From Enterococcus columbae DSM 7374 = ATCC 51263 (GTDB lineage: Bacteria > Bacillota > Bacilli > Lactobacillales > Enterococcaceae), in assembly GCF_000406925.1 (NCBI RefSeq), contig NZ_KE136349.1, positions 134,446 to 198,445 on the forward strand: a stretch of 64,000 nt of DNA, written 5' to 3'. The notes below the pieces were generated by a model, which saw nothing but the letters and a program-made list of their open reading frames with translations, searched no databases and was not told the DNA's origin. A program made the position numbers and the translations under genes. The stretch's first letter is position 1; the number at the start of each line of letters is the position of its first letter. This document shows, in pieces, positions 6,214 to 15,637 of this stretch.

Positions 6214-7725
6214 GGCTCCATAATAAATTGGACTGATGAATCAAAATCGATTCTTCAGTCCAATTTTTCATTTTAGGTATAAAAAACATACCGTTCTCTG
6301 ATATGATTAAATCACCACAAATAACCCAAGAGAGGACGGTATGCTATATGAATCATTCTATCAAAAAAATGTTACGATTAATAGACCCTAATTTAACGAT
6401 TCTTGAAATTACTCAGGAGAAAATCAACCATCAGATGACTCTTGTCATTAAAGCGAATCTTTCCCCTCAACCTTCACCTTGTAAATGTTGTGGTGCCAAT
6501 GTGATAGATGAGGATGGAAAGTTCGCTGTAGTCAAAAACGGCAAAAAAACAGTCACTGTACGCTTAGAAGCTTTCAACCATTTACCAATGGTCATGCATT
6601 TAAATAAGCAACGCTATGTATGTAAAAAGTGCAGACACTATTGGACTGCCCAAAGCTATTTTATTCGCCCCCATCATGCTATTTCTGAGCAGGTACGATT
6701 TAAAATGATGGATTTATTAAAAGAAAAAGTGTCGCTTACTTTTATCGCTAAACAATGTCAGGTTTCTATTTCTACGGTTATTCGTGTCTTGCGCTCATTT
6801 AAACCTCAGTTGCCTAAAGCAAAACAGTTGTACTTACCGAAAGTTTTACTAGTAGATGAATTCCGCTCACATACTTCTTTAGAAGATAAAATGAGTTTTA
6901 TTTGTGTAGATGGTGAAACAGGGAAATTGTTGGATGTTTTACCCACTCGTAAATTACCTTATTTGAAAAACTATTTTCAAAACGCCAAAAATAAGGAAGA
7001 CGTACAATTTTTAGTTTCAGATATGAACGCGAGTTATATGCAATTGATTGCGAGTCACTTTCCTAATGCCCAATTAATCATTGATCGCTTTCATATTGTC
7101 AAACATATCAATCAGGCACTCAATGACTGTCGCGTACGCGAAATGAAAGGATTAATCAAAGAGAAAAAAGAAGCCAAGCTGCAAAATTAAAAAGTAATTG
7201 GCGCTATATCTTAAAGAAAAGAGCGAGCCTAGATGTTACAGAATATAAATCCTGGCGCAGTTTTCGCCAACCTAAATTTCCACTTTTAACAGAAGAAATG
7301 ATGGTTGACCGGTTATTGGCTTTTTCTCCTAAACTCAAATTAGGCTATCAGTATGTCCATGATTTATTAGAAGCTTTTGATAATAAAGATCCAGATACAT
7401 TTTTTGAGATATTAAAAACGTTACCAGATACACTAGATGAAGTACTGAAAGAGAAGTTACAAAACTTAATAAACTATGAAGAAGGAATAAGAAATGCACT
7501 GATTTATACTTATTCTAACGGCAAAATAGAAGCCAAGAATACACATATTAAAACTTTAAAACGGGTTAGTTATGGTTTTCGATCATTTGTGAACATGAAA
7601 TTAAGACTATTTCTGATGAATGGTTTAATTGAATCGAAATAACAAAAAGAGCAGAGATAGCAAATAGCTGTCTATCTCTGCCTATTCCTTTTGTAAAACT
7701 CATCAGTCCAATTTGACAAAGAGCC
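6214..7725 (+). mobile_element. ISL3-family insertion sequence, 1512 bp
   Basis: The ends are 26-bp imperfect inverted repeats: both start GGCTC and end AAATTGGACTGATGA, with six variable bases between. One long transposase frame fills the element, followed by a hairpin (GCAGAGATAG/CTATCTCTGC, 7651-7681) that can stop transcription. ISL3 elements usually make 8-bp target duplications, but the flanks here, AAATAACT (left) and ATTAAATA (right), do not match. The left flank is plasmid topoisomerase and the right flank is chromosome next to the cysteine desulfurase locus. So the element marks a recombination or deletion junction rather than a simple insertion. Confidence 0.85.
6348..7642 (+). pseudogene. 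ISL3-family transposase, frameshifted
   Basis: The N-terminal part (ATG 6348, MNHSIKKMLRLIDPNLTILE) has the family's zinc ribbon (CKCCGA...CKKCRHYW), a helix-turn-helix region, and DDE-domain segments VLLVDEFRS and FLVSDMNASY, up to a premature stop at 7188-7190. The rest (LKSNWRYILKKRASLDVTEY through AKNTHIKTLKRVSYGF to the stop at 7642) lies in another frame. One frameshift near 7180-7187 separates them, removing the C-terminal part with the last catalytic glutamate (likely in GKIEAKN). The copy should be immobile unless helped in trans. Confidence 0.85.
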
Positions 7726-7809
7726 ATTAAATAGCTTTAATGCTTGCTTTTTGATCGTTTTGCGATAGTTAACTTATGGTTGATACTAAAAAATATGCCA
7801 CAGTCAAAA

Positions 7810-8154
7810 TTACTCTACTTTTTCAAATAGCCCACGATCAATAAAACCGTCCATTAAAAAATAGAATTTTTCTTGGAGCATTTGATGCTGCTCATTTTTA
7901 AAAATATCAACTGCTTTTAACCCATTGGCATTGGTAATCGACATTTTTAAGGTTTTAATATCTTTAGAAACAGTTATTTTTAACTTAAAGCCTTCTTTAC
8001 TTTGAGGAGTCGCCTCTAAAGCACGCAATAACTGGAAATTTCCTCCATTGGTTTCAACAAACCCATTGTCTCGTAAAGTATAACGCTTAGCAGACGGACT
8101 TAAACGATACTGAACAGGTGAGCCTAAGACCGATGCAGTTTGACTAAAAGCCAT
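7810..8154 (-). CDS. DUF1831 protein, cysteine desulfurase neighbour
   Basis: The start is ATG 8154 (MAFSQTASVLGSPVQYRLSP), with GGAG 8 bases upstream; GTG 8163 would overlap that site. The 114-residue soluble protein resembles the DUF1831 family of Lactobacillales, typically encoded right after a cysteine desulfurase, as here (61 bases after its stop). A role in sulfur handling or tRNA thiolation is inferred from conserved neighbourhood only. In relatives the tRNA thiouridylase gene mnmA often follows; here the ISL3 element and plasmid material come next instead. Confidence 0.75.
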   Translation of the reverse strand: MAFSQTASVLGSPVQYRLSPSAKRYTLRDNGFVETNGGNFQLLRALEATPQSKEGFKLKITVSKDIKTLKMSITNANGLKAVDIFKNEQHQMLQEKFYFLMDGFIDRGLFEKVE

Positions 8155-8225
8155 CTTAATCACTCCGCTTCAATTGTTTTCTTTTATTTTACCATACCGT
8201 AAGAGAATTACTAGTCTAAAAATAT

Positions 8226-9362
8226 TCATGCTTGTAATTGGTGCAAGATAGCCAGCAATTCTTCGGTAAATGCTTGAATTTGCTCAAAGGTATTGCCATA
8301 GCCAAAGCTTAAACGAATACCTGAGCGAATATACGCACTATCCTCCCCATACATAGCCGTTAAAACATGCGAAGGATGGACATTTCCCGCTGTACAAGCT
8401 GAACCCGTAGAAATCGCCATGTGTTTTAAATCAAGGCGCATTAAGAGCAACTGATTATCTACACCTGGAAAAGACAGATTCAATACGTGTGGCAACTTGC
8501 TAGTTAGCTGACCATTGATTTTAAAATCGACCTTTTCCTGTTCAAGCTTAGCAACTAAATACTCCGTCCACTCATGATAAGGAAGCTGTTCTGCTTGTAA
8601 TAAGGCCTGATGGTGATAAGTTGCCATTTTAGCCATCGCACAAATCGCCGGCAAATTTTCAGTCCCTGCTCGTCTTTTTTCTTCTTGTTCACCACCGTGT
8701 AGATAAGACGCCAGCTTCACCTTGGTATCTTTATATAAAAATCCTACCCCTTTTGGCCCATTGATTTTATGTGCAGAAATACTCAATAAATCTACCCCTA
8801 GAGCTTTCGGTTCAATGAACACCTTCCCATAGGCTTGTACTGCATCGGTATGAAAAACAGCCGGATGATCTGCCAATAATGCGCCAATTTCGGCAATTGG
8901 CAATAGATTGCCTGTTTCATTATTCGCAAACATAATAGAAACTAAAATCGTATCTTCACGTAAGGCGGACTTGACATCCTCGACATCAAGCATCCCCTCA
9001 TGATCTACAGGTAAATAAGTCACCTCAAAGCCTTGTGCTTCTAAAAAATGCATACTTTCTAAAACAGCTGGATGCTCAATAGCAGTCGTAATAATATGCT
9101 TTCCCTTGTCTTGATTCGCCCAAGCACAACCGATAATCGCTGTATTATCGCCTTCTGTTCCTCCACTGGTAAAAATGATTTCACTAGCAGCTACGCCTAA
9201 GGTTTGGGCAATTTTTTGGCGTGCCTCACTTAATTTAGCATGAGCATGACGACCATAGCTATGAATACTGGAAGGATTCCCAAAATTATTCGCCATCACT
9301 TTCGCCATTTCCTCGATTGCTAATGGATGCATCGGTGTCGTTGCTGCATGATCAAAATACAT
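8226..9362 (-). CDS. Cysteine desulfurase, NifS/IscS type
   Basis: The 378-residue PLP enzyme removes sulfur from cysteine to feed Fe-S cluster assembly or tRNA thiolation. Visible motifs: MYFDHAATTPMHP at the N-terminus, GGTEGDNTAI, the PLP lysine in ISAHKINGPKGVG, and the catalytic cysteine in STGSACTAGNVHPSHVL. The start is ATG 9362, with AAGGA 10 bases upstream, rather than TTG 9368. It is followed by the DUF1831 gene. The layout suggests the desulfurase that partners MnmA in 2-thiouridine formation, but mnmA is not in the window. Confidence 0.92.
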   Translation of the reverse strand: MYFDHAATTPMHPLAIEEMAKVMANNFGNPSSIHSYGRHAHAKLSEARQKIAQTLGVAASEIIFTSGGTEGDNTAIIGCAWANQDKGKHIITTAIEHPAVLESMHFLEAQGFEVTYLPVDHEGMLDVEDVKSALREDTILVSIMFANNETGNLLPIAEIGALLADHPAVFHTDAVQAYGKVFIEPKALGVDLLSISAHKINGPKGVGFLYKDTKVKLASYLHGGEQEEKRRAGTENLPAICAMAKMATYHHQALLQAEQLPYHEWTEYLVAKLEQEKVDFKINGQLTSKLPHVLNLSFPGVDNQLLLMRLDLKHMAISTGSACTAGNVHPSHVLTAMYGEDSAYIRSGIRLSFGYGNTFEQIQAFTEELLAILHQLQA

Positions 9363-9413
9363 GTACAAAACTTCCTTTACTTTAATTTGAACTTATTCTA
9401 CAACAAATAAGAA

Positions 9414-9445
9414 GGGAAGCAAAAAATCCTGATTCTTTGCTTCCC
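9414..9445 (-). terminator. Candidate terminator after the prs-like gene
   Basis: A 10-bp stem GGGAAGCAAA/TTTGCTTCCC with a 12-base loop lies between the stop of the PRPP synthetase-like gene and the start of the cysteine desulfurase gene. The T-tract is short. Confidence 0.55.
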
Positions 9446-9475
9446 TCCTCAATCACAACTATCATTCAGCGCTCT

Positions 9476-10444
9476 CTAGGCATCTTCTAAAGCTAGACGG
9501 AATAATGGACTCATTGGGGTATTTTCGTGAATTCTTCGTAGTGCTTCACCCATCAAATCCGCACAGGTGATATAGGTTAATTGTTTTGGTTGGCGACTTT
9601 CATCCACATAACAAGAATCCGTCACGCAAATGTCTTTAATCGCAGACTGGCTTAGACAATCGCTTGCTCCTTGCGATAATAGTGCATGAGAGGCACAAGC
9701 ATAGATTTCTACAGCCCCTTCAGCTAATAACAGCTCACTTGCTTTAACAAAGGTTTGCCCGGTATTTAAAATATCATCGACCATGATACATTTCTTTCCT
9801 TTAACATCACCGATAACATAGCCACCTGCTTCATACTCACTAGACTGATCCACAATTGCCAAAGTAGAACCAAGATATTCAGCTAAGCTACGCGCACGTT
9901 GCACACCGCTATTTTTAGGTGAAACCACAACATAATCATCGCCACTCATTTCCAATGAAAGGTAATGCTTGGCAAACAAAGGAATGGTAAATAAATTATC
10001 TACTGGAATATCAAAGAAACCTTGTACTTGTACTGTATGTAAATCAAGCGTTAACACACGAGTTGCACCTGCTTTGGTTAGCATATTGGCAATCAATTTC
10101 GCAGTAATTGGTTCATGTGGTTTTGCTGTACGATCTTGGCGAGCATACGCATAGTAAGGTAAAACCACATTAATGGTTTTCGCACTTGCCCGTTTCATCG
10201 CATCAATCATAATTAAAAGCTCCCAGTAATAGTCATTAACGGGTTGGTTGGTTGATTGAATGATAAAAGTATCCACACCACGCACACTTTCTTCAATGTT
10301 AATCGCAATCTCACCGTCGCTAAATTGTCTAACCACACATTTACCAAGCTCTTGCCCGAAAGCTTTGGCAATTTTTTCTGCCAAGGGTTGATTCCCATTC
10401 AAACTAAAAATCTTCAAATTATTTGTTGCTTGTTTCGCCACCAT
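9476..10444 (-). CDS. prs: Ribose-phosphate pyrophosphokinase paralogue (Prs2-like)
   Basis: The 322-residue protein belongs to the PRPP synthetase family (ribose-5-phosphate + ATP to PRPP + AMP). It has [17 protein letters not shown], the metal-binding [13 protein letters not shown], and the PRPP loop [14 protein letters not shown]. Compared with canonical Prs the segments differ: [15 protein letters not shown] replaces SPDHGGVTRARxLAD, and the usual basic DKRRP stretch is DQSSEYE. This is the second, divergent paralogue common in Lactobacillales; full catalytic activity is likely but not certain. ATG 10444 is chosen with GGAGG 5 bases upstream; GTG 10441 is an alternative. Confidence 0.85.
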   Translation of the reverse strand: MVAKQATNNLKIFSLNGNQPLAEKIAKAFGQELGKCVVRQFSDGEIAINIEESVRGVDTFIIQSTNQPVNDYYWELLIMIDAMKRASAKTINVVLPYYAYARQDRTAKPHEPITAKLIANMLTKAGATRVLTLDLHTVQVQGFFDIPVDNLFTIPLFAKHYLSLEMSGDDYVVVSPKNSGVQRARSLAEYLGSTLAIVDQSSEYEAGGYVIGDVKGKKCIMVDDILNTGQTFVKASELLLAEGAVEIYACASHALLSQGASDCLSQSAIKDICVTDSCYVDESRQPKQLTYITCADLMGEALRRIHENTPMSPLFRLALEDA

Positions 10445-10523
10445 AGAAGCCTCCACTTACTTATTTTCTTCATTTTAACATATTTTTTGAAAATTTTCAT
10501 TGCTACGCTTAAATTCCTACAAA

Positions 10524-11066
10524 TCATTGAGCAATCGGTGGAAATGAAACCGTCCCACTTAGCCATTTAACCGGAATGATTGCTGCTGAGTTGCCCCATA
10601 GATCATGCGCCTTAATGTAATATTCGCCTTTCTCATCCATCGCATAGGCATAGGCAACTACCCAATGATTGCCATAGGTGCTCCCTTTTTTCTTAGATAA
10701 TCCGACAATTAAGGGCTGTTTGGTAGCTAACCGTTTTTTCACCCGTTGCCAAGCACCAATTGAGGTTTGTCGAACACGAAATCCAGGCGCAAAACGACGG
10801 AAATAACGATTTAAGCCCATGCTCAATTCAATCGGTAGCGTCGGGAAGCCAAATGGTTGAATAATTAATTTAAGCAGTGCGACTAGCGCTTGCTCTTGTT
10901 GGCTACCTACCGATCGTAAATAGCTAGGAATGATTGCAGGATCATGCTGGTCTTGATAATAGGCTAATAAGACCGCTGCTGCATAGCTCCCACAATAATT
11001 GCCTTGTCGATTCACCCACGTCTGATAGCGAGTAAACTCTTTTTCATCGATACCTTGCCAGTTCAT
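10524..11066 (-). CDS. Papain-like (C39-type) cysteine hydrolase, cytoplasmic
   Basis: This 180-residue protein has no signal peptide. It shows the layout of a C39/papain-like peptidase: a likely catalytic cysteine in GNYCGSYAAAVLLAYY, a histidine in YGNHWVVAYAYAMDE, and an acidic/amide residue in IKAHDLWGNSAA. In C39 domains the Cys heads a helix and the His starts a strand, as here. Substrate unknown. It sits 11 bases after the nicotinamidase stop, at the end of the nudF-to-pncA unit, so it is probably co-expressed with NAD/nucleoside salvage enzymes. The catalytic role is inferred from motif order only. Confidence 0.6.
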   Translation of the reverse strand: MNWQGIDEKEFTRYQTWVNRQGNYCGSYAAAVLLAYYQDQHDPAIIPSYLRSVGSQQEQALVALLKLIIQPFGFPTLPIELSMGLNRYFRRFAPGFRVRQTSIGAWQRVKKRLATKQPLIVGLSKKKGSTYGNHWVVAYAYAMDEKGEYYIKAHDLWGNSAAIIPVKWLSGTVSFPPIAQ

Positions 11067-11077
11067 CTAATTTCCTC

Positions 11078-11623
11078 TCAAACCATCGTCGCGCCTAGCG
11101 TATTTTTAAAATGCTGTAAAGCCCATTGATGCCCAACTGGATCAAAGCTAGCGACGGCATCTTTTACGATAAAGACTTCATATCCTAAATTATAGGCATC
11201 TACTGCCGTATGCAAGACACAAATATCGGTACAAACCCCAGTGAGATAAAGCTGGGTAATCTTGCGCTCACGCAACCGTAAATCTAAATCCGTCCCACAA
11301 AAGGCTGAATAATGCCGTTTATCTAGCCAATAGACATTCTCTTTGTCTTGATTGGCTTGATAAAGTGGCGCGAGCTGACCATAAAGCGCACGGCCTTCAG
11401 TTCCTAGTAAATTGTGTGGGGGAAATAAACGATTTTCCGGATGATACTGATCATTTGGATCGTGTCCATCGATAGCAAAAACCACAAAATCCTGCTGTTC
11501 AATAAATTCCTTAGTGACCGCAACTAAAGCTGCTTCAATTTCTTGGCCCGCTTGTCCAGTGGTCAACTTACCATCTGTCGCTACAAAATCATAGGTATAA
11601 TCAATTGAAATTAACGCCTTCAT
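11078..11623 (-). CDS. pncA: Nicotinamidase / isochorismatase-family hydrolase
   Basis: The 181-residue cysteine hydrolase probably converts nicotinamide to nicotinic acid in NAD salvage. It has the family triad: Asp8 in SIDYTYDF, Lys in WLDKRHYSAF, and Cys in GVCTDICVLHTAVDAYN. Metal-binding residues are visible in AIDGHDPNDQYHPEN. It lies in a tight minus-strand cluster after the MTA/SAH nucleosidase gene (29-base gap), in line with nucleotide salvage. Other isochorismatase-family amidases cannot be excluded, but the DxH...H metal site favours PncA. Confidence 0.85.
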   Translation of the reverse strand: MKALISIDYTYDFVATDGKLTTGQAGQEIEAALVAVTKEFIEQQDFVVFAIDGHDPNDQYHPENRLFPPHNLLGTEGRALYGQLAPLYQANQDKENVYWLDKRHYSAFCGTDLDLRLRERKITQLYLTGVCTDICVLHTAVDAYNLGYEVFIVKDAVASFDPVGHQWALQHFKNTLGATMV

Positions 11624-11652
11624 CTTTTCGTCTCCTTTTTCTACAATGAATC

Positions 11653-12348
11653 CTAAACCAACGTTTTCGCAAATTCAATAACCATTGCTGCTGAGCGTTT
11701 ACCAGCTTCTTCAATAAATTCATCAAAGCTCATCGTTGCTTGATGATCAGCCGTATCACTAATTGCCCGCACGACTAAAAATGGAATATTAAATTGACGG
11801 GCTGTTTGGGCAATCGCCGCGCCTTCCATTTCACAAGCTAAGGCCTCTGGAAAATGCGCTTTGATTTGTGCCACCTTAGCTTCATCATTAACGAAACTAT
11901 CTCCAGTTACGATTAATCCCGTCTTAACGTTTTGTCCGGTATTTTCGGCGGCCTTTTTCATTGCTGATAACAGATAGCTACTTGCTTCAAAGTATAATGG
12001 CATGCCCGCTGGTAATTGCCCATACTCATAGCCAAAGCCAGTGACATCAACATCAAAGTAGGCTAATTTTTCAGAAAATACGACATCGCCGACTGCAAGA
12101 TTAGCCCCAATCCCCCCAGCAGAACCAGTATTAATCACCATATTCACTCCATACTGTTGAATTAGCAAGCTCGTAGTTACACTGGCCGCAACTTTACCAA
12201 TCCCACTGCGAACGACGATGACTTCATGTTTACCTATGGTTCCGGAAATAAAAAGCACGCCTGCTCGTTCCCAAGACATTGCCCCTTCAATTGCTTGCCG
12301 CAATAGTTGAATTTCCTGTTCCATTGCACCGATAATACCAATTTTCAT
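11653..12348 (-). CDS. mtnN: 5'-methylthioadenosine/S-adenosylhomocysteine nucleosidase
   Basis: The 231-residue enzyme (Pfs) splits adenine from MTA, SAH and 5'-deoxyadenosine, supporting methionine recycling and the autoinducer-2 precursor pathway. Motifs: MKIGIIGAMEQEIQLL at the start, VVRSGIGKVAASVTTSLLI, NTGSAGGIG, and the catalytic ACEMEGAAIAQTA and RAISDTAD segments. I start it at ATG 12348, with GGAGG 10 bases upstream; an in-frame extension to 12384 is not family-like. It follows the small membrane protein gene by 39 bases, in one unit with nudF. Confidence 0.95.
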   Translation of the reverse strand: MKIGIIGAMEQEIQLLRQAIEGAMSWERAGVLFISGTIGKHEVIVVRSGIGKVAASVTTSLLIQQYGVNMVINTGSAGGIGANLAVGDVVFSEKLAYFDVDVTGFGYEYGQLPAGMPLYFEASSYLLSAMKKAAENTGQNVKTGLIVTGDSFVNDEAKVAQIKAHFPEALACEMEGAAIAQTARQFNIPFLVVRAISDTADHQATMSFDEFIEEAGKRSAAMVIEFAKTLV

Positions 12349-12387
12349 TAAAAAATTCCCTCCAAAATTCAAAATCGTTTTCAATTA

Positions 12388-12684
12388 TCACAAGAAAAAG
12401 ATCATCATGAAAACTAAAATTAATAATAAACTAACAATAATAATTGCCTTCCATAAAAACTGATTAACAGCCTTGGAAGTTTGTTTTTCTGCAATGCGAG
12501 ATTTACTAACTGCCGCCTGCTTTTTTAATTCTTTACGATAATGACGCGCAATCTCTTTTTCTTCTTTTTCATATTCTCGCTGGGCTTGTTTGTTTACAAT
12601 CGCTTGATTACGCTCTAACGCCTTTTGCTCTTGTTCACGCCGTCTACGCATTTCAGAACGAGTGAGTAAGGGCTTGTTTGACAT
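12388..12684 (-). CDS. Small tail-anchored membrane protein
   Basis: The 98-residue protein has a highly charged, probably coiled-coil N-terminal part (MRRRREQEQKALERNQ and KEEKEIARHYRKELKKQ) and one C-terminal hydrophobic helix (AIIIVSLLLILVFMMIFFL), so the N-terminus should stay in the cytoplasm. A gene like this between a NUDIX hydrolase and mtnN is common in Lactobacillales; its function is unknown. It starts 2 bases after the nudF stop. Confidence 0.75.
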   Translation of the reverse strand: MSNKPLLTRSEMRRRREQEQKALERNQAIVNKQAQREYEKEEKEIARHYRKELKKQAAVSKSRIAEKQTSKAVNQFLWKAIIIVSLLLILVFMMIFFL

Positions 12685-12686
12685 AT

Positions 12687-13259
12687 TTACCGTCCTTTCT
12701 CATTAGCTAATAATAATTCCCAGTACTGAATGGCAAAAATAGTTTTGGCATCACAAATTTCACGACTGGCCAAAGCCGCCTTAGCCTCTTCCAGGGTTAG
12801 TTCATAAACCTCTAAGACCTCATCTTCATCTTGTGGTTTAGGATTAGGCACTTTATATAGATCCTTAGCATGATAAATATATAATTGCTCATTAGCAAAT
12901 CCCGGGGATAGATACATCTGGGTAGCTAGCGTCCATTCCTTTGCTTGATAGCCGGTTTCTTCTTCTAATTCACGTTGACCAGTTACTAAAGGAGTGGTAC
13001 CTTCACCTGGATCAATTTTACCAGCTGGGATTTCTAACACTACGGCCTCCAATGGTTTACGGAATTGCTTAACAAATAGCATTTTTCCTTCCTCAGTGAT
13101 GGCAATCACCGCTACCCCACCTGGATGAAAGACTAATTCCCGTTTTCCCTGACTTCCATCAGGTAATTGGACCTCATCAACATATACATCGATAATTTTT
13201 CCATGAAAAATTTCTTTACGTGCTAAAGTTTTTTCTTCAAAATCATGATAGCTTAACAT
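12687..13259 (-). CDS. nudF: ADP-ribose pyrophosphatase, NUDIX family
   Basis: The 190-residue protein carries the NUDIX box GKIDPGEGTTPLVTGQRELEEETGYQ, in the G-x5-E-x7-REUxEExGU pattern with one extra residue typical of the ADP-ribose subgroup. Around it are VKQFRKPLEAVVLEIPAGKI and YLSPGFANEQLYIYHA. It hydrolyses ADP-ribose to AMP and ribose-5-phosphate. It is the first gene of a minus-strand unit nudF, tail-anchored protein, mtnN, pncA and C39-like protein. Substrate is assigned by subgroup. Confidence 0.9.
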   Translation of the reverse strand: MLSYHDFEEKTLARKEIFHGKIIDVYVDEVQLPDGSQGKRELVFHPGGVAVIAITEEGKMLFVKQFRKPLEAVVLEIPAGKIDPGEGTTPLVTGQRELEEETGYQAKEWTLATQMYLSPGFANEQLYIYHAKDLYKVPNPKPQDEDEVLEVYELTLEEAKAALASREICDAKTIFAIQYWELLLANEKGR

Positions 13260-13470
13260 TTTTTCGCCTACTTTCTTGGCAATTTCTTTTTATTCATAGT
13301 TTACCATATTTTAGCTACACTTGCTGATTTACAGGTAAAACTATAACAGACAATTCTTATTTTTTTCTAAATTCTGCAAAATCAACCTGTAGATGGATAT
13401 TTTTCTGATTGATAAAATGATAAAATAAAGACAATAAATGATCACATTCAATAAAATGGTGGAGGTTAAT

Positions 13471-14331
13471 ATGAAAAAAAATATATATTTACCAATTGGC
13501 CTACTTGTCTTTGGTATGTTGATTTTTGGGTTAACAGTTTTGGAATCAATTCAGTACACAATTTTTTTTATTTTTTGCTGCCTATTTTTTATTGGTGCGG
13601 CAATGGCAGTCAAGCATTTTCTAAATGATGCTTTATTACCTAAATCATTTGTCTATGCCTTGGCGACCAGTGTCTTTTTCTCTTTACTGTTCAATAGCGA
13701 ATTTTTAGAAGAATTAACTGATGATTTTCATGAGGTCTTGTTGGATTTATTTCTAGCTTCTCTATTGCTAACAGCTGTTTTTGCTGTATATTTTTCTTGG
13801 AATCAATGGCGCTCACAGCCTAAAAAGACCAATTATCCAAAGCTCTCTAAGGTTAAGCAACAAAACTATTATGCACTAGGGATGACTGATAGCGAGATTG
13901 AGCTATTTAGAGATACCATGTATCAAGCTAAGATGCAAATCGAGCAATTACAAGCCAATATCTTAAGTAATTCTAAATTAAAGGCCTTAGATTTACGCCG
14001 AGATTGCCTTAAAATCAGCAAAGCCTTATTTAAAGAAATCGTAAAAAATCCTAAACGCTTAGCCGATGCCAGCCATTTTTTATATACGCATCTACCAAAT
14101 CTCGTTGATCTAACCAATAAATATATTGAAATTAATCAACATGAGATTAAAAATAAGGAAGCTTATGATAAACTAGAAGAAGGAATCCAAGTGATCGATC
14201 AGTTAGCAGTCTTAATCGGTAAGGATTATCAAGATTTTGTGGCCGATGATTTAGAAGATTTAGACTTAGAAATCAACGTAGCCCGTAAGCATATCGATCG
14301 AAATGCAGATGATCAAAACTTACAATTCTAA
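13471..14331 (+). CDS. XpaC-family membrane protein
   Basis: The start is ATG 13471 ([15 protein letters not shown]), with GGAGG 5 bases upstream. Of 286 residues, the first 120 form about four transmembrane helices. The rest is a cytoplasmic helical domain ([20 protein letters not shown] and so on) of the 5-bromo-4-chloroindolyl phosphate hydrolysis (XpaC) family. The TelA homologue follows after a 29-base gap, the usual XpaC-TelA pairing. Proposed roles are in envelope stress or tellurite and lantibiotic tolerance; the molecular function is not established. Confidence 0.85.
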   Translation: MKKNIYLPIGLLVFGMLIFGLTVLESIQYTIFFIFCCLFFIGAAMAVKHFLNDALLPKSFVYALATSVFFSLLFNSEFLEELTDDFHEVLLDLFLASLLLTAVFAVYFSWNQWRSQPKKTNYPKLSKVKQQNYYALGMTDSEIELFRDTMYQAKMQIEQLQANILSNSKLKALDLRRDCLKISKALFKEIVKNPKRLADASHFLYTHLPNLVDLTNKYIEINQHEIKNKEAYDKLEEGIQVIDQLAVLIGKDYQDFVADDLEDLDLEINVARKHIDRNADDQNLQF

Positions 14332-14360
14332 TTTTTTATACGGTTTGGAGGAGTGTGTGT

Positions 14361-15539
14361 ATGAACGAAGAAGTGACTACTGAAAACAAATCACTAGAAG
14401 ATTTACTCAATAATCCGTTTTCTCTAGAAACCAACGATTTAACAGTCGCCCAAAAAAATGAGATTCAACAACTACAAGAAAAACAGCAAGCACCGCGCTT
14501 AATCGATCGCTTAAGCGAGAACTATCAAGAGCAAGCCAAAGCCTTAGCTAAACAAATCGATGTTACCGATAGTCAAGGAGTAATCGTCTATGGAGCTGCC
14601 GCTCAAAGTAAGCTGAGTGAATTCTCCCAAAATATGTTAAGCCACGTTCAAGCGGCTGATATTGGTCCAATTGGTGATTCCTTAACTGAACTGATGTATC
14701 GCCTACAAGAAGCCAATCCAGATGAATTACGAACCGGTGAAGGTAACTTCTTCCAACGTATGTTTGGCAAGGTAAAACAATCTATTTATGAAATTACCGC
14801 CAAATATCAAAAAATCGGTGCGCAAATTGATAAGGTAGCAGTGAAATTAGAGCGTGAAAAAGATGGATTACTCAAGGATAATCAAATGCTCGAACAGCTT
14901 TATCAAAAAAATAAAGACTATTTCGACGCTTTAAACATCTACATCGCAGCTGGGGAATTAAAAATTGAAGAATTGCAAAACGAGATTATTCCCCAAGCCA
15001 TGCAAAAAGCCCAAGCGACTGGGGATCAGATGGATGTGCAGCTAGTAAATGATTATACGCAATTTCTAGATCGTTTGGAAAAACGCACGCATGACTTACG
15101 CCTTACTCGGCAAGTGACAATTCAACAAGCGCCACAAATTCGCTTGATTCAAAATACCAATCAGGTTTTAGCTGAAAAGATTCAATCTTCTATCCATACA
15201 GCGATTCCTTTATGGAAAAATCAGGTCGTCATCGCCTTAACCTTATTAAGACAAAAAGATGCCGTTACTGCTCAACGCCAAGTTTCTGAAACGACCAATG
15301 ACTTGCTTAGAAAAAATGCCGAGTTATTAAAGGTTTCGGCAATAGAAACAGCCAAAGAAAACGAACGTGGGATTGTTGATATTGAAACGTTGCAAAAAAC
15401 ACAAGATGATTTAATTGAAACCATCCAAGAAACCTTGCGCATTCAAAAAGAAGGTAAAGAAAAACGACAAGCTGCCGAAGTAGAATTGAGTGTCATGGAA
15501 GAAAATCTAAAACAAAAATTACTCGAATTAACGAGATAG
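14361..15539 (+). CDS. telA: TelA-family toxic-anion-resistance protein
   Basis: The start is ATG 14361, with GGAGGAG 7 bases upstream. The 392-residue soluble, almost wholly helical protein has the TelA core: [20 protein letters not shown] (substrate-like segment), [16 protein letters not shown], and long coiled-coil stretches rich in Gln, Lys and Glu to the C-terminus. The family is linked to tellurite, nisin and cell-wall antibiotic tolerance. It pairs with the membrane protein XpaC just upstream and ends before a clear terminator. Confidence 0.9.
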   Translation: MNEEVTTENKSLEDLLNNPFSLETNDLTVAQKNEIQQLQEKQQAPRLIDRLSENYQEQAKALAKQIDVTDSQGVIVYGAAAQSKLSEFSQNMLSHVQAADIGPIGDSLTELMYRLQEANPDELRTGEGNFFQRMFGKVKQSIYEITAKYQKIGAQIDKVAVKLEREKDGLLKDNQMLEQLYQKNKDYFDALNIYIAAGELKIEELQNEIIPQAMQKAQATGDQMDVQLVNDYTQFLDRLEKRTHDLRLTRQVTIQQAPQIRLIQNTNQVLAEKIQSSIHTAIPLWKNQVVIALTLLRQKDAVTAQRQVSETTNDLLRKNAELLKVSAIETAKENERGIVDIETLQKTQDDLIETIQETLRIQKEGKEKRQAAEVELSVMEENLKQKLLELTR

Positions 15540-15553
15540 CCTTACAAAAAATA

Positions 15554-15597
15554 CCCCTAGCTAGATTAGTCAGCCTACGATAGCTAGGGGATTTTTT
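15554..15597 (+). terminator. Terminator of the xpaC-telA unit
   Basis: A 10-bp stem CCCCTAGCTA/TAGCTAGGGG (15554-15563, 15581-15590) is followed by ATTTTTT. Confidence 0.9.
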
Positions 15598-15637
15598 ACG
15601 CAAATATTGAAACAAACGATGGAACGGAGGAAAAAAG

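Noticed and set aside
6206-7733. 8-bp target duplication of the ISL3 element
   Set aside because: Flanks AAATAACT and ATTAAATA are not copies of each other, so no duplication can be claimed.
7726-7809. Short coding tail (NHKLTIAKRSKSKH) on the minus strand next to the ISL3 element
   Set aside because: Fourteen residues with no family pattern; could be chance in a short intergenic stretch.
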